Shown: positions 53,959 to 63,733, numbered from the stretch's first letter. The stretch: 64,000 nt of DNA from Roseburia intestinalis L1-82 (GCF_900537995.1 NZ_LR027880.1:329001-393000), one strand, 5' to 3'. Translations and numbers: made by a program. The notes: generated by a model not told the origin, from the sequence alone.

Positions 53959-54504
53959 ATGGAAAAGGCAGTGGATTTTACGAGACTTGAAAAAAATATC
54001 ATCGAGGTCATACAGGAAGAACAGATAAAACTTGGTTACCGGAGTGAACTGATCCGGTTATATTATCCGATTACCTCGCTGAACCGTTTCTTCCATACCG
54101 ATGCAGCAGAAAAAGAGATGTTAGAACTGCTTGCAGAATTTTCAAAAAAGACGGTGCAGACACTTGGCGGGGTGGAAATCTCCAATAAAGGTGAGCGTTT
54201 CTGCATTGCAATTCCGCCGAGCGGTGTTGATTATGTGCATGAACACACGAACGGAAGTGAGTTCATTTCCAGTTTTATAGAAACAATCGGAAAACATGGC
54301 TGCACGATAGACGAGCTTTTACAGCAGTTTCACAGATATTCGGATCATGTACATGTAGAACGGACGACACACGGGGAATTTGATTATCTGGTTTACTTTG
54401 AGGATGGGGTGCCGGATGATTACCGTTACTGCATCACGGATGAGGGCTGCCATCTGATCTATCATCGTTTTACACCGGAAGATTATGAAGATTTTCAGTT
54501 TTAA
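53959..54504 (+). CDS. DUF3877-like protein
   Basis: A 181-aa soluble protein; LGYRSELIRLYYPITSLNRFF and the C-terminal DGVPDDYRYCITDEGCHLIYHRFTPEDY resemble DUF3877 proteins of Lachnospiraceae, whose role is not known. No catalytic motif is evident. ATG 53959 follows AAGGAAGAAAG. It precedes the leucine T-box and is in its own transcript. Confidence 0.7.
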   Translation: MEKAVDFTRLEKNIIEVIQEEQIKLGYRSELIRLYYPITSLNRFFHTDAAEKEMLELLAEFSKKTVQTLGGVEISNKGERFCIAIPPSGVDYVHEHTNGSEFISSFIETIGKHGCTIDELLQQFHRYSDHVHVERTTHGEFDYLVYFEDGVPDDYRYCITDEGCHLIYHRFTPEDYEDFQF

Positions 54505-54594
54505 AATATAGAAGATTAAAATAAATCAATAAAATTGATAAAATCACACCTTGCGGAACTCGAAAAAGGTATGTTATTATGTAGAACAGAAAAT

Positions 54595-54910
54595 GAAATG
54601 CAATGAAAAGGAATAGTAACAGCGGAATGGAAATCAGAGAACTGCCGGAAGGTGCGAGGCAGTCAGAGTGAAGTTGTGAACTCGCCTTGGAGCTGCCGGC
54701 TGAAGGAATCGGATGCATTATGAATGAGCAGATGATACTGGGTAGGCTTGGACGGATCGCCCGCCGTAAGAGGGAAAAGGCATGATAGTGCCGGATGAGT
54801 GCATGCATGACGATACAGGTCATTCATGAAACAGAGTGGTACCGCGTGAAGAAAATTTTGCGTCTCTGTATGACAAAACCACACAGGTTTTGCATACAGA
54901 GATTTTTTGT
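54595..54910 (+). promoter_or_regulatory. T-box leader (leucine) of the leuA fusion gene
   Basis: The T-box core AGAGTGGTACCGCG (54833-54846) is unmistakable. Upstream lies stem I with AGAGAACTGCC and the loop GGTGCGA, then GTGAACTCGCC, in which CTC would be a leucine specifier. The leader ends in a terminator (TCTCTGTATG/CATACAGAGA plus TTTTTT, about 54862-54908). Uncharged leucyl-tRNA should stop termination and turn on the following gene. Confidence 0.9.
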
Positions 54911-55024
54911 ATCATGAGAAATTATTATGACATTTTTTCTTACACAAAAAGCTCTCCGGACAGAAAACAGAAAGTGACACACAGAAAATAGAATCATTGT
55001 TAAAACAGGATAAGGAGAATGAAT

Positions 55025-57025
55025 ATGAATTTTGATGTTGCAGAAAAATACGGAAAAGCATATTTTATGCCGCCGGAAGTTACATATGACTGGGTAAAGA
55101 AGGATGCGATCGAAAAACCGCCGATCTGGTGCAGCGTGGATCTGCGTGATGGCAACCAGGCACTGATCGAGCCGATGAACTTAGAGGAAAAAATTGAATT
55201 TTTCCAGATGCTTGTAGACATTGGATTCAAGGAGATCGAGGTTGGTTTCCCGGCAGCTTCAGAGACAGAGTACAATTTCATGCGTGCCTTAATCGAGCGC
55301 AATATGATCCCGGAAGATGTTACCGTTCAGGTTTTAACACAGGCGCGTGAGCACATCATCAAAAAAACATTTGAGGCAGTCAAAGGCGCACCGCACGCAG
55401 TGATCCATCTTTACAACTCCACCTCTGTTGCACAGAGAGAGCAGGTCTTTAAAAAGAGCAGGGAAGAAGTAAAGAAACTTGCAGTGGATGGAGCGATTCT
55501 GTTAAGAGATCTTGCAGCACAGACAGATGGAAACTTTACATTTGAGTACAGCCCGGAGAGCTTCCCTGGAACAGAGGTCGACTATGCCGTGGAAGTCTGC
55601 AACGCCGTACTGGATGTGTGGAAACCGGATAAGGAACACAAAGCGATTATCAACATTCCGACTACGGTTCAGATTGCAATGCCGCATGTATTTGCATGCC
55701 AGATCGAGTATATTCACAAACATTTAAAATACAGAGATAACGTGATCTTAAGCGTACATCCGCACAACGACAGAGGCTGCGGTATCAGTGATGCTGAGTT
55801 TGGTGTATTAGCGGGAGCTGACCGTGTGGAAGGTACTCTGTTTGGAAATGGAGAGCGTACCGGAAACGTGGATATCGTGACACTTGCAATGAATATGGTA
55901 TGCCACGGCGTAGATCCGAAACTTGATTTCTCCAACATTGCAGCAATCCGTGAGAAATATGAGCGTTTTACCAGAATGAGAGTTTATGAGCGTACTCCGT
56001 ATGCCGGAGATCTTGTGTTTACTGCATTTTCCGGTTCCCATCAGGATGCGATCTCAAAAGGCATGGCATGGAGAGAGGCAGGAAAGAGCGGCGGGCGCTG
56101 GGATGTTCCGTATCTGCCGATCGATCCGAAGGATGTCGGAAGAGAGTACGAATCCGATGTGATCCGAATCAACAGCCAGTCCGGTAAGGGAGGAGTTGCC
56201 TTCGTATTAAAACAGAACTTTGGCATGTCCCTGCCGGATAAGATGAAAGAGGAAGTCGGTTATCTGATCAAAGGTGTATCCGATCACAGACACGAAGAGC
56301 TGACACCGGATATGATCTATCAGGTATTTACCGGGAATTACGTCAATATCAAAGATGTATTTGATGTGGCGGAGTGCCATTTCGAGCAGAAAGACGGCAT
56401 TGCCGCAAGTGTGACGATCGAGCAGAACGGTGAGCGCAGAGTGATCGAGACAAGCGGAAACGGACGCCTCGATGCGGTCAGCAACGCAATCAAGATGTAT
56501 TTTGGCATCAGCTATGAGCTGGCAACCTACCAGGAGCATGCAATCTCAGAGGGATCTTCCTCAAAAGCAGCGGCTTATGTGGAGATCATCTGTCAGGGCA
56601 GACATTTCTGGGGCGTCGGCGTGGATGAGGATATCATCAAGAGTTCCATCGCAGCACTGGTTTCTGCTGCAAATAAGATGGCAAAAAGCGAAAACATCAT
56701 TGAGGGCAGAGATGAACGCATCATGGAGATCATGAATTACATCCAGAATAACTATGCGGATGTGACGATGGATGTCCTGGCAGAAAAATTTGGACTTTCC
56801 AAACCGTATCTTTCCAAATATATCAAGGAAAAATCCGGTATGACATTCCAGGATGCAGTGAAGGCTGCGCGGATGAAAAAAGCGAGAAGACTGTTAAAAG
56901 AGTCAAATCAGACGGTGGAGTCGATTGCAGCGAGTGTGGGATATGAGAACGTGGAGCATTTTAACCGCCTGTTCAAAAAGGCGTATGAGATGACACCGGT
57001 ACAGTTCCGCAGACAGTATAAATAA
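55025..57025 (+). CDS. leuA: 2-isopropylmalate synthase fused to an AraC-type DNA-binding domain
   Basis: A 666-aa protein. Residues about 30-300 form the DRE-TIM catalytic barrel: WCSVDLRDGNQAL, GFPAASETEYNF, and the metal site HPHNDRGC. LeuA regulatory region (about 430-555) follows. From residue about 565 the chain continues as a full AraC HTH pair: IQNNYADVTMDVLAEKFGLSKPYLSKYIKEKS and ESIAASVGYENVEHFNRLFKK. Normal long-form LeuA stops near 560. The ATG at 55025 is 7 bases from AAGGAG; 55019 is too close. A leucine T-box precedes it. The fusion suggests an enzyme that also controls genes. Confidence 0.9.
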   Translation: MNFDVAEKYGKAYFMPPEVTYDWVKKDAIEKPPIWCSVDLRDGNQALIEPMNLEEKIEFFQMLVDIGFKEIEVGFPAASETEYNFMRALIERNMIPEDVTVQVLTQAREHIIKKTFEAVKGAPHAVIHLYNSTSVAQREQVFKKSREEVKKLAVDGAILLRDLAAQTDGNFTFEYSPESFPGTEVDYAVEVCNAVLDVWKPDKEHKAIINIPTTVQIAMPHVFACQIEYIHKHLKYRDNVILSVHPHNDRGCGISDAEFGVLAGADRVEGTLFGNGERTGNVDIVTLAMNMVCHGVDPKLDFSNIAAIREKYERFTRMRVYERTPYAGDLVFTAFSGSHQDAISKGMAWREAGKSGGRWDVPYLPIDPKDVGREYESDVIRINSQSGKGGVAFVLKQNFGMSLPDKMKEEVGYLIKGVSDHRHEELTPDMIYQVFTGNYVNIKDVFDVAECHFEQKDGIAASVTIEQNGERRVIETSGNGRLDAVSNAIKMYFGISYELATYQEHAISEGSSSKAAAYVEIICQGRHFWGVGVDEDIIKSSIAALVSAANKMAKSENIIEGRDERIMEIMNYIQNNYADVTMDVLAEKFGLSKPYLSKYIKEKSGMTFQDAVKAARMKKARRLLKESNQTVESIAASVGYENVEHFNRLFKKAYEMTPVQFRRQYK

Positions 57026-57028
57026 AAA

Positions 57029-57078
57029 AACAAGAGGTGCTTCCGGAAATCTGTTCCGGTGAGCACCTCTTGTTTTTG
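57029..57078 (+). terminator. Terminator after the leuA fusion gene
   Basis: ACAAGAGGTGCT pairs with AGCACCTCTTGT, with an inner CCGGAA/TTCCGG stem, and TTTTTG follows. Confidence 0.92.
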
Positions 57079-57159
57079 TGATAACAGATCTGTTTAAAAT
57101 ATGCACAGATTGTTGTTTGTGAAAATGATGTACTAATATATAGATGTATATATATCAGG

Positions 57160-57519
57160 TTATTTAATATGTTTTTTGATCGCATCAAAACTTTCTTTGC
57201 TGATGACATGCTCCATACGGCATGCATCTTCTGCTGCAATTTTCGGGTCGACACCGAGGCGTGTCAGCCAGTCTGTTAAAAGTTCGTGACGCTCATAGAT
57301 CATTTCTGCAATTTCACGGCCGGAATCGGTCAGATAAATATATCCCTCTTTCGTAACGGTAATATTATTTTTTTCGCGTAAATTTTTCATTGCAACGCTG
57401 ACACTTGATTTTTTGAAACCAAGCTCTTCGGCGATATCAACGGAGCGTACGACCGGGTTACGTTTGCTCAGTACCAAGATGGTCTCTAAATAGTTCTCAG
57501 ATGATTCGTTTACCTGCAT
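57160..57519 (-). CDS. DtxR/MntR-family metal-dependent regulator
   Basis: A 119-aa protein. The N-terminal winged helix (SENYLETILVLSKRNPVVRSVDIAEELGFKKSSVSVAMKNL) and the dimer/metal region (IYERHELLTDWLTRLG, AAEDACRMEHVIS) match the short DtxR family. E/H/C residues in RHELL and DACRMEHVIS form the metal site. It lacks the SH3 domain, as MntR does. Manganese or iron sensing is likely; the targets are not in view. Confidence 0.9.
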   Translation of the reverse strand: MQVNESSENYLETILVLSKRNPVVRSVDIAEELGFKKSSVSVAMKNLREKNNITVTKEGYIYLTDSGREIAEMIYERHELLTDWLTRLGVDPKIAAEDACRMEHVISKESFDAIKKHIK

Positions 57520-57793
57520 AAAAATACCTCTTTTCTGTCTATATGGTGATCACCTGACAGGAAACGAAATCCCATCAGGGAAAATGTGCCCCGCCTAAAA
57601 TATATTGATAACAGTATATCATAATTCAAAGACAACAGCAAATTTTATTTGTATTTTAGCGGGTACAGAACCGGAAAATGGATAAAAATTCCTTGCTATG
57701 CAGAATGCGTTTTGATATAATACATCCATAGCACAATTTATATGAAAATCATGTGAAAGGTAATATTGTTCACATGCAGAAATGGAGAGTACT

Positions 57794-57883
57794 ATGTTAG
57801 ACAGTGCGGACGGGGACGCGGATCCTTACCCGAATCAGAATAACAAAATGAAAAGATCAATATTGAAATATGAGAAAGCATAA
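57794..57883 (+). CDS. Acidic, proline-containing leader peptide before the CNNM transporter
   Basis: A 29-codon frame with a GGAGAG site 6 bases before ATG. The peptide opens MLDSADGDADPYPNQ: five acidic residues and two prolines in the first 15, then a basic tail (MKRSILKYEKA). The stop codon lies inside the 5' arm of the terminator hairpin that follows. In E. coli the acidic/Pro leader MgtL senses Mg2+ through ribosome destabilisation ahead of mgtA. Here the downstream gene is also of a Mg2+ transport family, so similar sensing is plausible. Confidence 0.6.
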   Translation: MLDSADGDADPYPNQNNKMKRSILKYEKA

Positions 57884-57924
57884 CTGCCGTTTGGAGAGAC
57901 AAACAGGTGCAGCTATGCTTTTTT
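57874..57924 (+). terminator. Attenuator-like terminator before the CNNM gene
   Basis: AAGCATA/TATGCTT, CTGC/GCAG and GTTTG/CAAAC form a long stem with small bulges, then six T residues. The 5' arm overlaps the last codons and stop of the leader peptide, so ribosome position could decide folding. Confidence 0.8.
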
Positions 57925-57951
57925 GCGTGGAAAGAGAGGAATTATTTTTTT

Positions 57952-59217
57952 ATGGGAAGTGACTCATTGTTTTTTATCATTATTGCGATATGCCTGATCA
58001 TGTCAGCATATTTTTCGGCGACGGAGACCGCATTTTTGTCGCTGAACCGGATCCGCATGAAAAATATGGCAGACAAGGGAAATAAACGGGCGGCGCTGGT
58101 GCTTGAACTGGAAGAAAAGTACGACAACCTGTTGTCAACGATCCTGATCGGAAACAATATTGTAAATATTTTATCTTCCTCCTTAGCAACGATCCTGTTT
58201 GTAAAAATGCTTGGGGATGCGAAGGGGGCCAGTGTTTCAACGATCGTTACGACAGTTCTGGTTTTGATCTTTGGTGAGATTTCACCAAAAAGCATTGCAA
58301 AAGAATCACCGGATAAATTTGCACTGTTTTCCGCACCGATCATTGCTGTTCTGGTAAAAATCCTGACACCGGTTAATTTTGTGTTTGCACAGTGGAAAAA
58401 ACTGCTGTCACACATCTTTAAGTCAGAAGAGGAGCCGGGAATCACAGAAGAAGAACTGCTCACCATTGTGGATGAGGCACAGGCAGGCGGCGGTATCGGA
58501 GAAGATGAGCGTGTATTGATCCGCAGCGCGATCGAGTTTGATGAGCTGGAGGCAGTGGACATTTACACACCGCGAATTGATATTGTCGGTATCCCGGTGG
58601 ATATGCCAAAAGATGAGATCGCCAAAATATTTGCGGACACCGGATATTCGAGACTTCCGGTCTATGAGGAAAATATTGACCAGATCATTGGTATTTTATA
58701 TCAGAAAGATTTTTACAACTTTATTTACCGTTCGGATGTGACGATCCGTGACTCAGTGCGACCGGTTATTTTTACACCGAAAAATAAAAAGATCGATGAT
58801 CTTTTGCGGGAACTTCAGCAGAAGAAACTGCACATTGCGGTTGCGATGGATGAATACGGCGGAACGGCTGGAATCATTACGCTTGAGGATATTTTAGAGG
58901 AACTTGTCGGTGAGATCTGGGATGAGCACGATAAGGTCGAGACAGAAATTGAGCGCATCAGCGACAATGAATATCTGGTTGCCGGAAAAACAAAAGTGGA
59001 AAAACTGTTTGAATGTTTAGACCGCGAGGCAGAATTTGATGTGCAGACCGTCAGCGGCTGGGTGATGGAATTGTTTGAATGTATACCGAAAGCCGGAGAT
59101 TTTCATACGGATGAGGAATTTAAACTTGAGATAGAAGTGACAGAGATGTCCGGCAAACGGATCGAGCAGGTGAGGATACGCGACCTGCGGGAACCGGAAG
59201 AGGAAGAAAAAGAATAA
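57952..59217 (+). CDS. CNNM/CorC-family (hemolysin C-like) transporter
   Basis: A 421-aa protein. Residues 1-160 form the DUF21/CNNM membrane domain (SAYFSATETAFLSLNRIRMKN, IFGEISPKSIAKESPD). A paired CBS domain (about 205-325, YTPRIDIVGIPVDM, IGILYQKDFYNF, DEYGGTAGIITLEDILEELVG) and a C-terminal CorC_HlyC domain (about 340-415) follow. Relatives such as MpfA export Mg2+. ATG 57952 is 12 bases from AGAGAGGA. An acidic leader peptide and terminator upstream suggest ion-linked control. Confidence 0.9.
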   Translation: MGSDSLFFIIIAICLIMSAYFSATETAFLSLNRIRMKNMADKGNKRAALVLELEEKYDNLLSTILIGNNIVNILSSSLATILFVKMLGDAKGASVSTIVTTVLVLIFGEISPKSIAKESPDKFALFSAPIIAVLVKILTPVNFVFAQWKKLLSHIFKSEEEPGITEEELLTIVDEAQAGGGIGEDERVLIRSAIEFDELEAVDIYTPRIDIVGIPVDMPKDEIAKIFADTGYSRLPVYEENIDQIIGILYQKDFYNFIYRSDVTIRDSVRPVIFTPKNKKIDDLLRELQQKKLHIAVAMDEYGGTAGIITLEDILEELVGEIWDEHDKVETEIERISDNEYLVAGKTKVEKLFECLDREAEFDVQTVSGWVMELFECIPKAGDFHTDEEFKLEIEVTEMSGKRIEQVRIRDLREPEEEEKE

Positions 59218-59238
59218 ATCAGAATATGTATTCTGGTA

Positions 59239-59273
59239 TAAAAAACTGGGGGACTAGAACCCCAGTTTTTTTA
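59239..59273. terminator. Bidirectional terminator between convergent genes
   Basis: AAAAAACTGGGG pairs with CCCCAGTTTTTTT; A and T tails on both sides serve the CNNM gene and the opposing gene, whose stop lies in the stem. Confidence 0.9.
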
Positions 59274-60279
59274 ATTCCTCCGAAAACTCTGCGCGCAGCA
59301 GCTTTCTGGAAAGCACAGCCGCATAAAATCCGTCGAGTGCCTGCTCATAAATATGCTGATACTGCACGAAGTGAAAACGGATGGTATCTTTCCAGTTGTC
59401 CGCAGTCACCAGACGGTCTTCTTCAAGGTGGTAATCAAAGAGGTTGCTGCGCAGCTCATAAAGTGCTGCATAGCGGAAGGATTCGGATAACAGTGCCAGA
59501 CAGGTATCGTGGTCCGGCAGTCTGGTAAGCCCAAGCGCACCGAAACGTTTCTGCACGGCAAAGCGGGAAACCGTTCCGTTTAAAAGCCCCGTAACTTCCG
59601 TCGCAAGCAGTGTCTCAAGGTCAGTCTTGTAATAGCCGAGTGTTGCGTCAACAAGCGTGTTGGAAAGTTCCACGAAAAATGGCTGCAGCATACAGTTTTT
59701 CGTCTCAAAATATTCATCCATGAAATCGTAAAGCGCTGTGTCGTCGCCGGTGAACTGGTAACTGTCATGGTAGGCAGCGCCAAACTGCGGAAGCAGTGAA
59801 CCAAGTGCTGACGGATATCTCGTCAGAGCCAGATATAAAACGGCATAAAACTCCGCACCGCTGCCGATGAGTGCATCCAGACGGATATCAGAATCGTCTA
59901 AAGCAACAGAGCCAAGTACCGGATATTTTGTCAGAATCAGATCATCAATGATGGCAAGCTCATCACCTAATGCAAATTCGTCAAATGCATTCTCTAAGAT
60001 GCTGATTGCGGTATATAAGAAAAAGGCGTCAAAACTGTCCTCCTCCGGTATCGGACAAAAATAAGGATCCAGAGCCAGATAATCGCTGATCAGGGAAAAG
60101 TCGAGTGCATCTTCCATTGGAAATAACGTTTCTTTTATATAAGCGGCAAGTGTATCATCCTCTTTTCCTGCAAAGGATAAAAAGCGATAGACCGTGTAGG
60201 TCAAAATACGTTTTACCCCGTACTCCGGGTGTGCGTGCATATAATCCGGAATCAGTTCCGGTGAAAATAACTGGTTCAT
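59254..60279 (-). CDS. Unrecognised 341-aa helical protein (DUF6179-like?)
   Basis: A soluble, acidic, almost all-helical protein (FSPELIPDYMHAHPEYGVKRIL at the start, LLRAEFSEELKKLGF at the end) with no catalytic motif I can name. It may belong to DUF6179, common in Lachnospiraceae, but that is weak memory. ATG 60279 is chosen because GGAG lies 8 bases upstream. It is monocistronic, with CNNM converging on it. Confidence 0.6.
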   Translation of the reverse strand: MNQLFSPELIPDYMHAHPEYGVKRILTYTVYRFLSFAGKEDDTLAAYIKETLFPMEDALDFSLISDYLALDPYFCPIPEEDSFDAFFLYTAISILENAFDEFALGDELAIIDDLILTKYPVLGSVALDDSDIRLDALIGSGAEFYAVLYLALTRYPSALGSLLPQFGAAYHDSYQFTGDDTALYDFMDEYFETKNCMLQPFFVELSNTLVDATLGYYKTDLETLLATEVTGLLNGTVSRFAVQKRFGALGLTRLPDHDTCLALLSESFRYAALYELRSNLFDYHLEEDRLVTADNWKDTIRFHFVQYQHIYEQALDGFYAAVLSRKLLRAEFSEELKKLGF

Positions 60280-60470
60280 AATAGTCTCCATTCCTGCCCC
60301 CGATTTTGAGGCATCATTAAATTCTATTTGTAAAACATTTACTGCAAAATATCATCTGTCAGAATATTAAGATATTTGTTGCGTTTGACGATTTATTATA
60401 GCATTATATAGGAGGGTTGTCACTTGATTTAAAGGGAAACGGATTGTTCTTGTTTTTGCACAAAAAAATG

Positions 60471-60509
60471 CAATTCCTATCTTGACAATAGGAATTGATG
60501 ATGTATAAT
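60471..60509 (+). promoter_or_regulatory. nifS promoter with perfect CymR/Rrf2-like dyad
   Basis: CAATTCCTAT (60471-60480) and ATAGGAATTG (60488-60497) form a perfect 10-bp-arm dyad with a 7-bp spacer, which holds most of the -35 box TTGACA (60482-60487). The -10 TATAAT is at 60504-60509. A repressor bound here would block RNA polymerase directly. Similar sites are at 6846 and 53275. Confidence 0.75.
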
Positions 60510-60639
60510 ACTTATATCATATCAACAAACTAGGAAATGAAACAGAATGGTGATGGATACACACAGAATATACGGACTTTCCGCTAGTATGAGCAGCATA
60601 TAAAATGGATAAGATAAGGATAAAGAAAGGAACGATATC

Positions 60640-61824
60640 ATGGCAAAATTAATTTATTTAGATAATGCAGCAACCACACAGGTATATCCGGAAGTATTAG
60701 ATGCAATGCTTCCATATTTTACAGAATACTACGGCAACCCTTCTGCAATCTATTCTTTCGCAGGGGAGAGCAAAAAGGCTGTCGATGAGGCAAGGGCAAA
60801 TGTCGCAGCGCTCATCAATGCAAGAACCGAGGATATCTATTTTACCGGCGGCGGCAGCGAGTCAGACAACTGGGCATTAAAGGCAACTGCAGAGGCATAT
60901 GAGTCCAAAGGAAAACATATCATCACAAGCAGGATCGAACATCATGCGATTCTTCACACCTGTGCATATTTAGAGCAGAAAGGTTATGAGGTAACTTATC
61001 TGGATGTTGATGAGGATGGAAAGATCAGCCTTGAGGAATTAGAAAAAGCGATCCGCCCGGATACGATCTTAATTTCCATTATGTCAGCAAACAATGAGAT
61101 TGGAACAATCGAGCCAATCAAAGAGATCGGTAAGATCGCACATGACCACGGCGTATTATTCCACACGGATGCGGTACAGGCATTTGGACATATCCCGATC
61201 GACGTGGAAGAGATGAACATCGATATGTTAAGCGCAAGCGGCCACAAGATCAACGGACCAAAGGGTAGCGGTGTGATGTATATCCGCAAAGGCGTTAAAA
61301 TCCGTTCCTTCATCCACGGCGGTGCACAGGAGAGAAAACGCCGTGCAGGTACACACAATGTTCCGGGTATCGTCGGAATCGGTACAGCGGCAAAACTTGC
61401 AAAAGAGAATATGGAAGAGCGCAGTGCAAAAGAGATCGCACTCAGAGATCATCTGATCGAGCGTGTATTAAAAGAGATCCCTTATACCAGATTAAACGGA
61501 CACCGCACAGACCGTCTGCCGAACAATGCAAACTTCTGCTTCCGTTTTATCGAGGGAGAGTCCATGCTGATCCTCTTAGATCAGGCAGGTATCTGCGGTT
61601 CCAGTGGATCTGCATGTACTTCAGGTTCCTTAGACCCGTCCCATGTACTTCTTGCAATCGGTCTGCCGCATGAGATCGCACACGGTTCCCTGCGTCTGAC
61701 CTTATCCGAGAAGAACACGATGGAAGAGATCGACTATACCGTAGACGAGTTAAAGAAGATTATCGAGCGTCTGCGTGGTATGTCCCCATTATATGAGGAT
61801 TTTGTAAAAAAACAGAACCAGTAA
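60640..61824 (+). CDS. nifS: Cysteine desulfurase (NifS/IscS type)
   Basis: A 394-aa PLP enzyme: YLDNAATTQVYPEVL at the start, GGGSESDNWAL, HTDAVQAFGHI, the Schiff-base lysine in SASGHKINGPKGSG, and the persulfide cysteine in SSGSACTSGSLDPSHVL. It strips sulfur from cysteine for Fe-S cluster assembly on the next gene's scaffold. Upstream dyad and the Rrf2 gene at 53.4 kb suggest repression when clusters or cysteine suffice. Confidence 0.95.
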   Translation: MAKLIYLDNAATTQVYPEVLDAMLPYFTEYYGNPSAIYSFAGESKKAVDEARANVAALINARTEDIYFTGGGSESDNWALKATAEAYESKGKHIITSRIEHHAILHTCAYLEQKGYEVTYLDVDEDGKISLEELEKAIRPDTILISIMSANNEIGTIEPIKEIGKIAHDHGVLFHTDAVQAFGHIPIDVEEMNIDMLSASGHKINGPKGSGVMYIRKGVKIRSFIHGGAQERKRRAGTHNVPGIVGIGTAAKLAKENMEERSAKEIALRDHLIERVLKEIPYTRLNGHRTDRLPNNANFCFRFIEGESMLILLDQAGICGSSGSACTSGSLDPSHVLLAIGLPHEIAHGSLRLTLSEKNTMEEIDYTVDELKKIIERLRGMSPLYEDFVKKQNQ

Positions 61825-61871
61825 TCAGGATTGAAAATTGAGCGTAAAGAGATAAAAAGGAGAAATCAGAT

Positions 61872-62309
61872 ATGTACAGTGAGAAAGTAATGGATCATTT
61901 TAATCACCCGAGGAACGTTGGAGAGATGGAAAATCCAAGCGGTGTAGGTACCGTTGGTAATGCAAAATGCGGCGATATCATGCGAATGTATCTTGATATT
62001 GATGATAACGGCATCATTCAGGAAGCAAAATTCAAGACATTTGGATGCGGTGCAGCCGTTGCAACCAGCAGTATGGCAACCGAACTTGTAAAAGGAAAAA
62101 CGATCCAGGAAGCACTTGAAGTTACCAATAAAGCCGTTATGGAAGCATTAGACGGACTTCCACCGGTAAAAGTACACTGTTCCCTGTTAGCAGAGGAAGC
62201 AATCCATGCAGCACTCTGGGATTATGCAGAGAAAAACGGTATCAAAATCGAAGGACTAGAGCGTCCGGTAAATGATATCAGCGAAAAAGAAGAGGAAGAA
62301 GAATACTAG
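61872..62309 (+). CDS. iscU: Fe-S cluster scaffold (IscU/NifU N-terminal type)
   Basis: A 145-aa scaffold. It starts MYSEKVMDHFNHPRNVGEM and has the three cluster cysteines in NAKCGDIM (about 33), FGCGAAVATSS (about 60) and VHCSLLAEEA (about 101). The C-terminal tail is acidic (SEKEEEEEY). It receives sulfur from NifS, encoded 47 bp upstream. There is no full NifU C-terminal domain. Confidence 0.94.
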   Translation: MYSEKVMDHFNHPRNVGEMENPSGVGTVGNAKCGDIMRMYLDIDDNGIIQEAKFKTFGCGAAVATSSMATELVKGKTIQEALEVTNKAVMEALDGLPPVKVHCSLLAEEAIHAALWDYAEKNGIKIEGLERPVNDISEKEEEEEY

Positions 62310-62338
62310 AAAAATATCAAATGAAGGAGAAGTGATCT

Positions 62339-63646
62339 ATGGGAAAGAAACATTTGAGCGAAAGAAATCTGGGTTTTGAAACATTGCAGTTACATGTAGG
62401 ACAGGAGGAGGCAGATCCGGTTACAGATGCGAGAGCAGTGCCGATCTACGCAACCTCTTCCTATGTATTCCATAACAGCCAGCACGCAGCAGACCGTTTT
62501 GGCCTGAAAGATGCGGGCAACATCTACGGAAGACTTACCAATCCGACCGAGGATGTATTTGAAAAAAGAATTGCAGCATTAGAGGGCGGTGTTGCCGCAC
62601 TCGCAGTTGCATCCGGTGCAGCAGCGATCACATACACGATCGAAAACCTTGCACATGCAGGCGATCATATCGTTGCAGCAAATAATATTTACGGTGGTTC
62701 CTATAACCTGTTAGAGCATACACTTCCGGACTATGGAATCACAACTACTTTTGTTGATCCACTCGATGTTTCAAACTTTGAAAAAGCGATCCAGGACAAC
62801 ACCAAGGCTCTTTACATAGAGACATTTGGAAATCCAAACTCAGATGTCAGCGACATTGAGGCAATCGCAAAGATCGCCCATGCGCATAAAATTCCACTTG
62901 TTGTGGACAATACATTTGCAACCCCGTATCTGCTCAGGCCGATCGAATACGGCGCAGACATTGTTGTTCATTCTGCAACAAAATTCATTGGCGGACATGG
63001 AACCGCAATCGGCGGTGTCATCGTCGACAGTGGAAAATTTGACTGGGAGGCATCCGGTAAGTTCCCTGCCATCACGGAACCGAACCCGAGCTATCACGGA
63101 ATCAGTTTTTCACAGGCAGCAGGCCCTGCAGCATTTGTCACAAGAATCCGTGCAATCTTACTCCGTGACACCGGAGCAACGATTTCACCGTTCCACGCAT
63201 TTATGTTTTTACAGGGACTTGAAACATTGTCCCTGCGTGTAGAACGTCATGTGGAAAATGCATTAAAGGTTGTAGAGTATTTAAACAATCATCCACAGGT
63301 GGAAAAAGTACATCACCCATCCGTTACAGAGGATAAAGAACAGCAGGAATTATACAAAAAATACTTCCCGAACGGCGGCGGTTCAATCTTTACCTTTGAG
63401 ATCAAAGGGGATGAGCAGAAGGCAAAAGATTTTATTGATAATCTTGAGATCTTTTCCTTACTTGCAAACGTGGCAGATGTGAAATCACTTGTCATTCATC
63501 CGGCTTCTACCACACATGCACAGTTAAATGAGGCAGAGCTGGCAGAGCAGGGAATCTACCCGAACACGATCCGTCTTTCCATCGGAACAGAGAATATCAG
63601 GGACATCATTGAGGATCTTGATGAAGCATTTAAGGCAGTAAAGTAG
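62339..63646 (+). CDS. metY: O-acetylhomoserine sulfhydrylase (second MetY type)
   Basis: A 435-aa PLP enzyme: [22 protein letters not shown] at the start, [38 protein letters not shown], and lysine in [11 protein letters not shown]. It is full length, 25 aa longer than the first copy at 6.9 kb and clearly diverged from it. Its partners here (nifS, iscU, cysK) suggest free sulfide as donor, while the first copy may use a carrier protein. It begins 29 bp after iscU. Confidence 0.92.
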   Translation: MGKKHLSERNLGFETLQLHVGQEEADPVTDARAVPIYATSSYVFHNSQHAADRFGLKDAGNIYGRLTNPTEDVFEKRIAALEGGVAALAVASGAAAITYTIENLAHAGDHIVAANNIYGGSYNLLEHTLPDYGITTTFVDPLDVSNFEKAIQDNTKALYIETFGNPNSDVSDIEAIAKIAHAHKIPLVVDNTFATPYLLRPIEYGADIVVHSATKFIGGHGTAIGGVIVDSGKFDWEASGKFPAITEPNPSYHGISFSQAAGPAAFVTRIRAILLRDTGATISPFHAFMFLQGLETLSLRVERHVENALKVVEYLNNHPQVEKVHHPSVTEDKEQQELYKKYFPNGGGSIFTFEIKGDEQKAKDFIDNLEIFSLLANVADVKSLVIHPASTTHAQLNEAELAEQGIYPNTIRLSIGTENIRDIIEDLDEAFKAVK

Positions 63647-63733
63647 AAATAAGTTCCTTATTTTTACTTTGAAGTCTGCAAAAAGCATTGCAGACTTCAG
63701 AAATGAAAAATTTCAGAATAGGAGAGGAATATC

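Noticed and set aside
57780..57950. M-box or yybP-ykoY riboswitch before the CNNM gene
   Set aside because: I could not find their conserved segments; a well-formed leader frame and terminator explain the region better.
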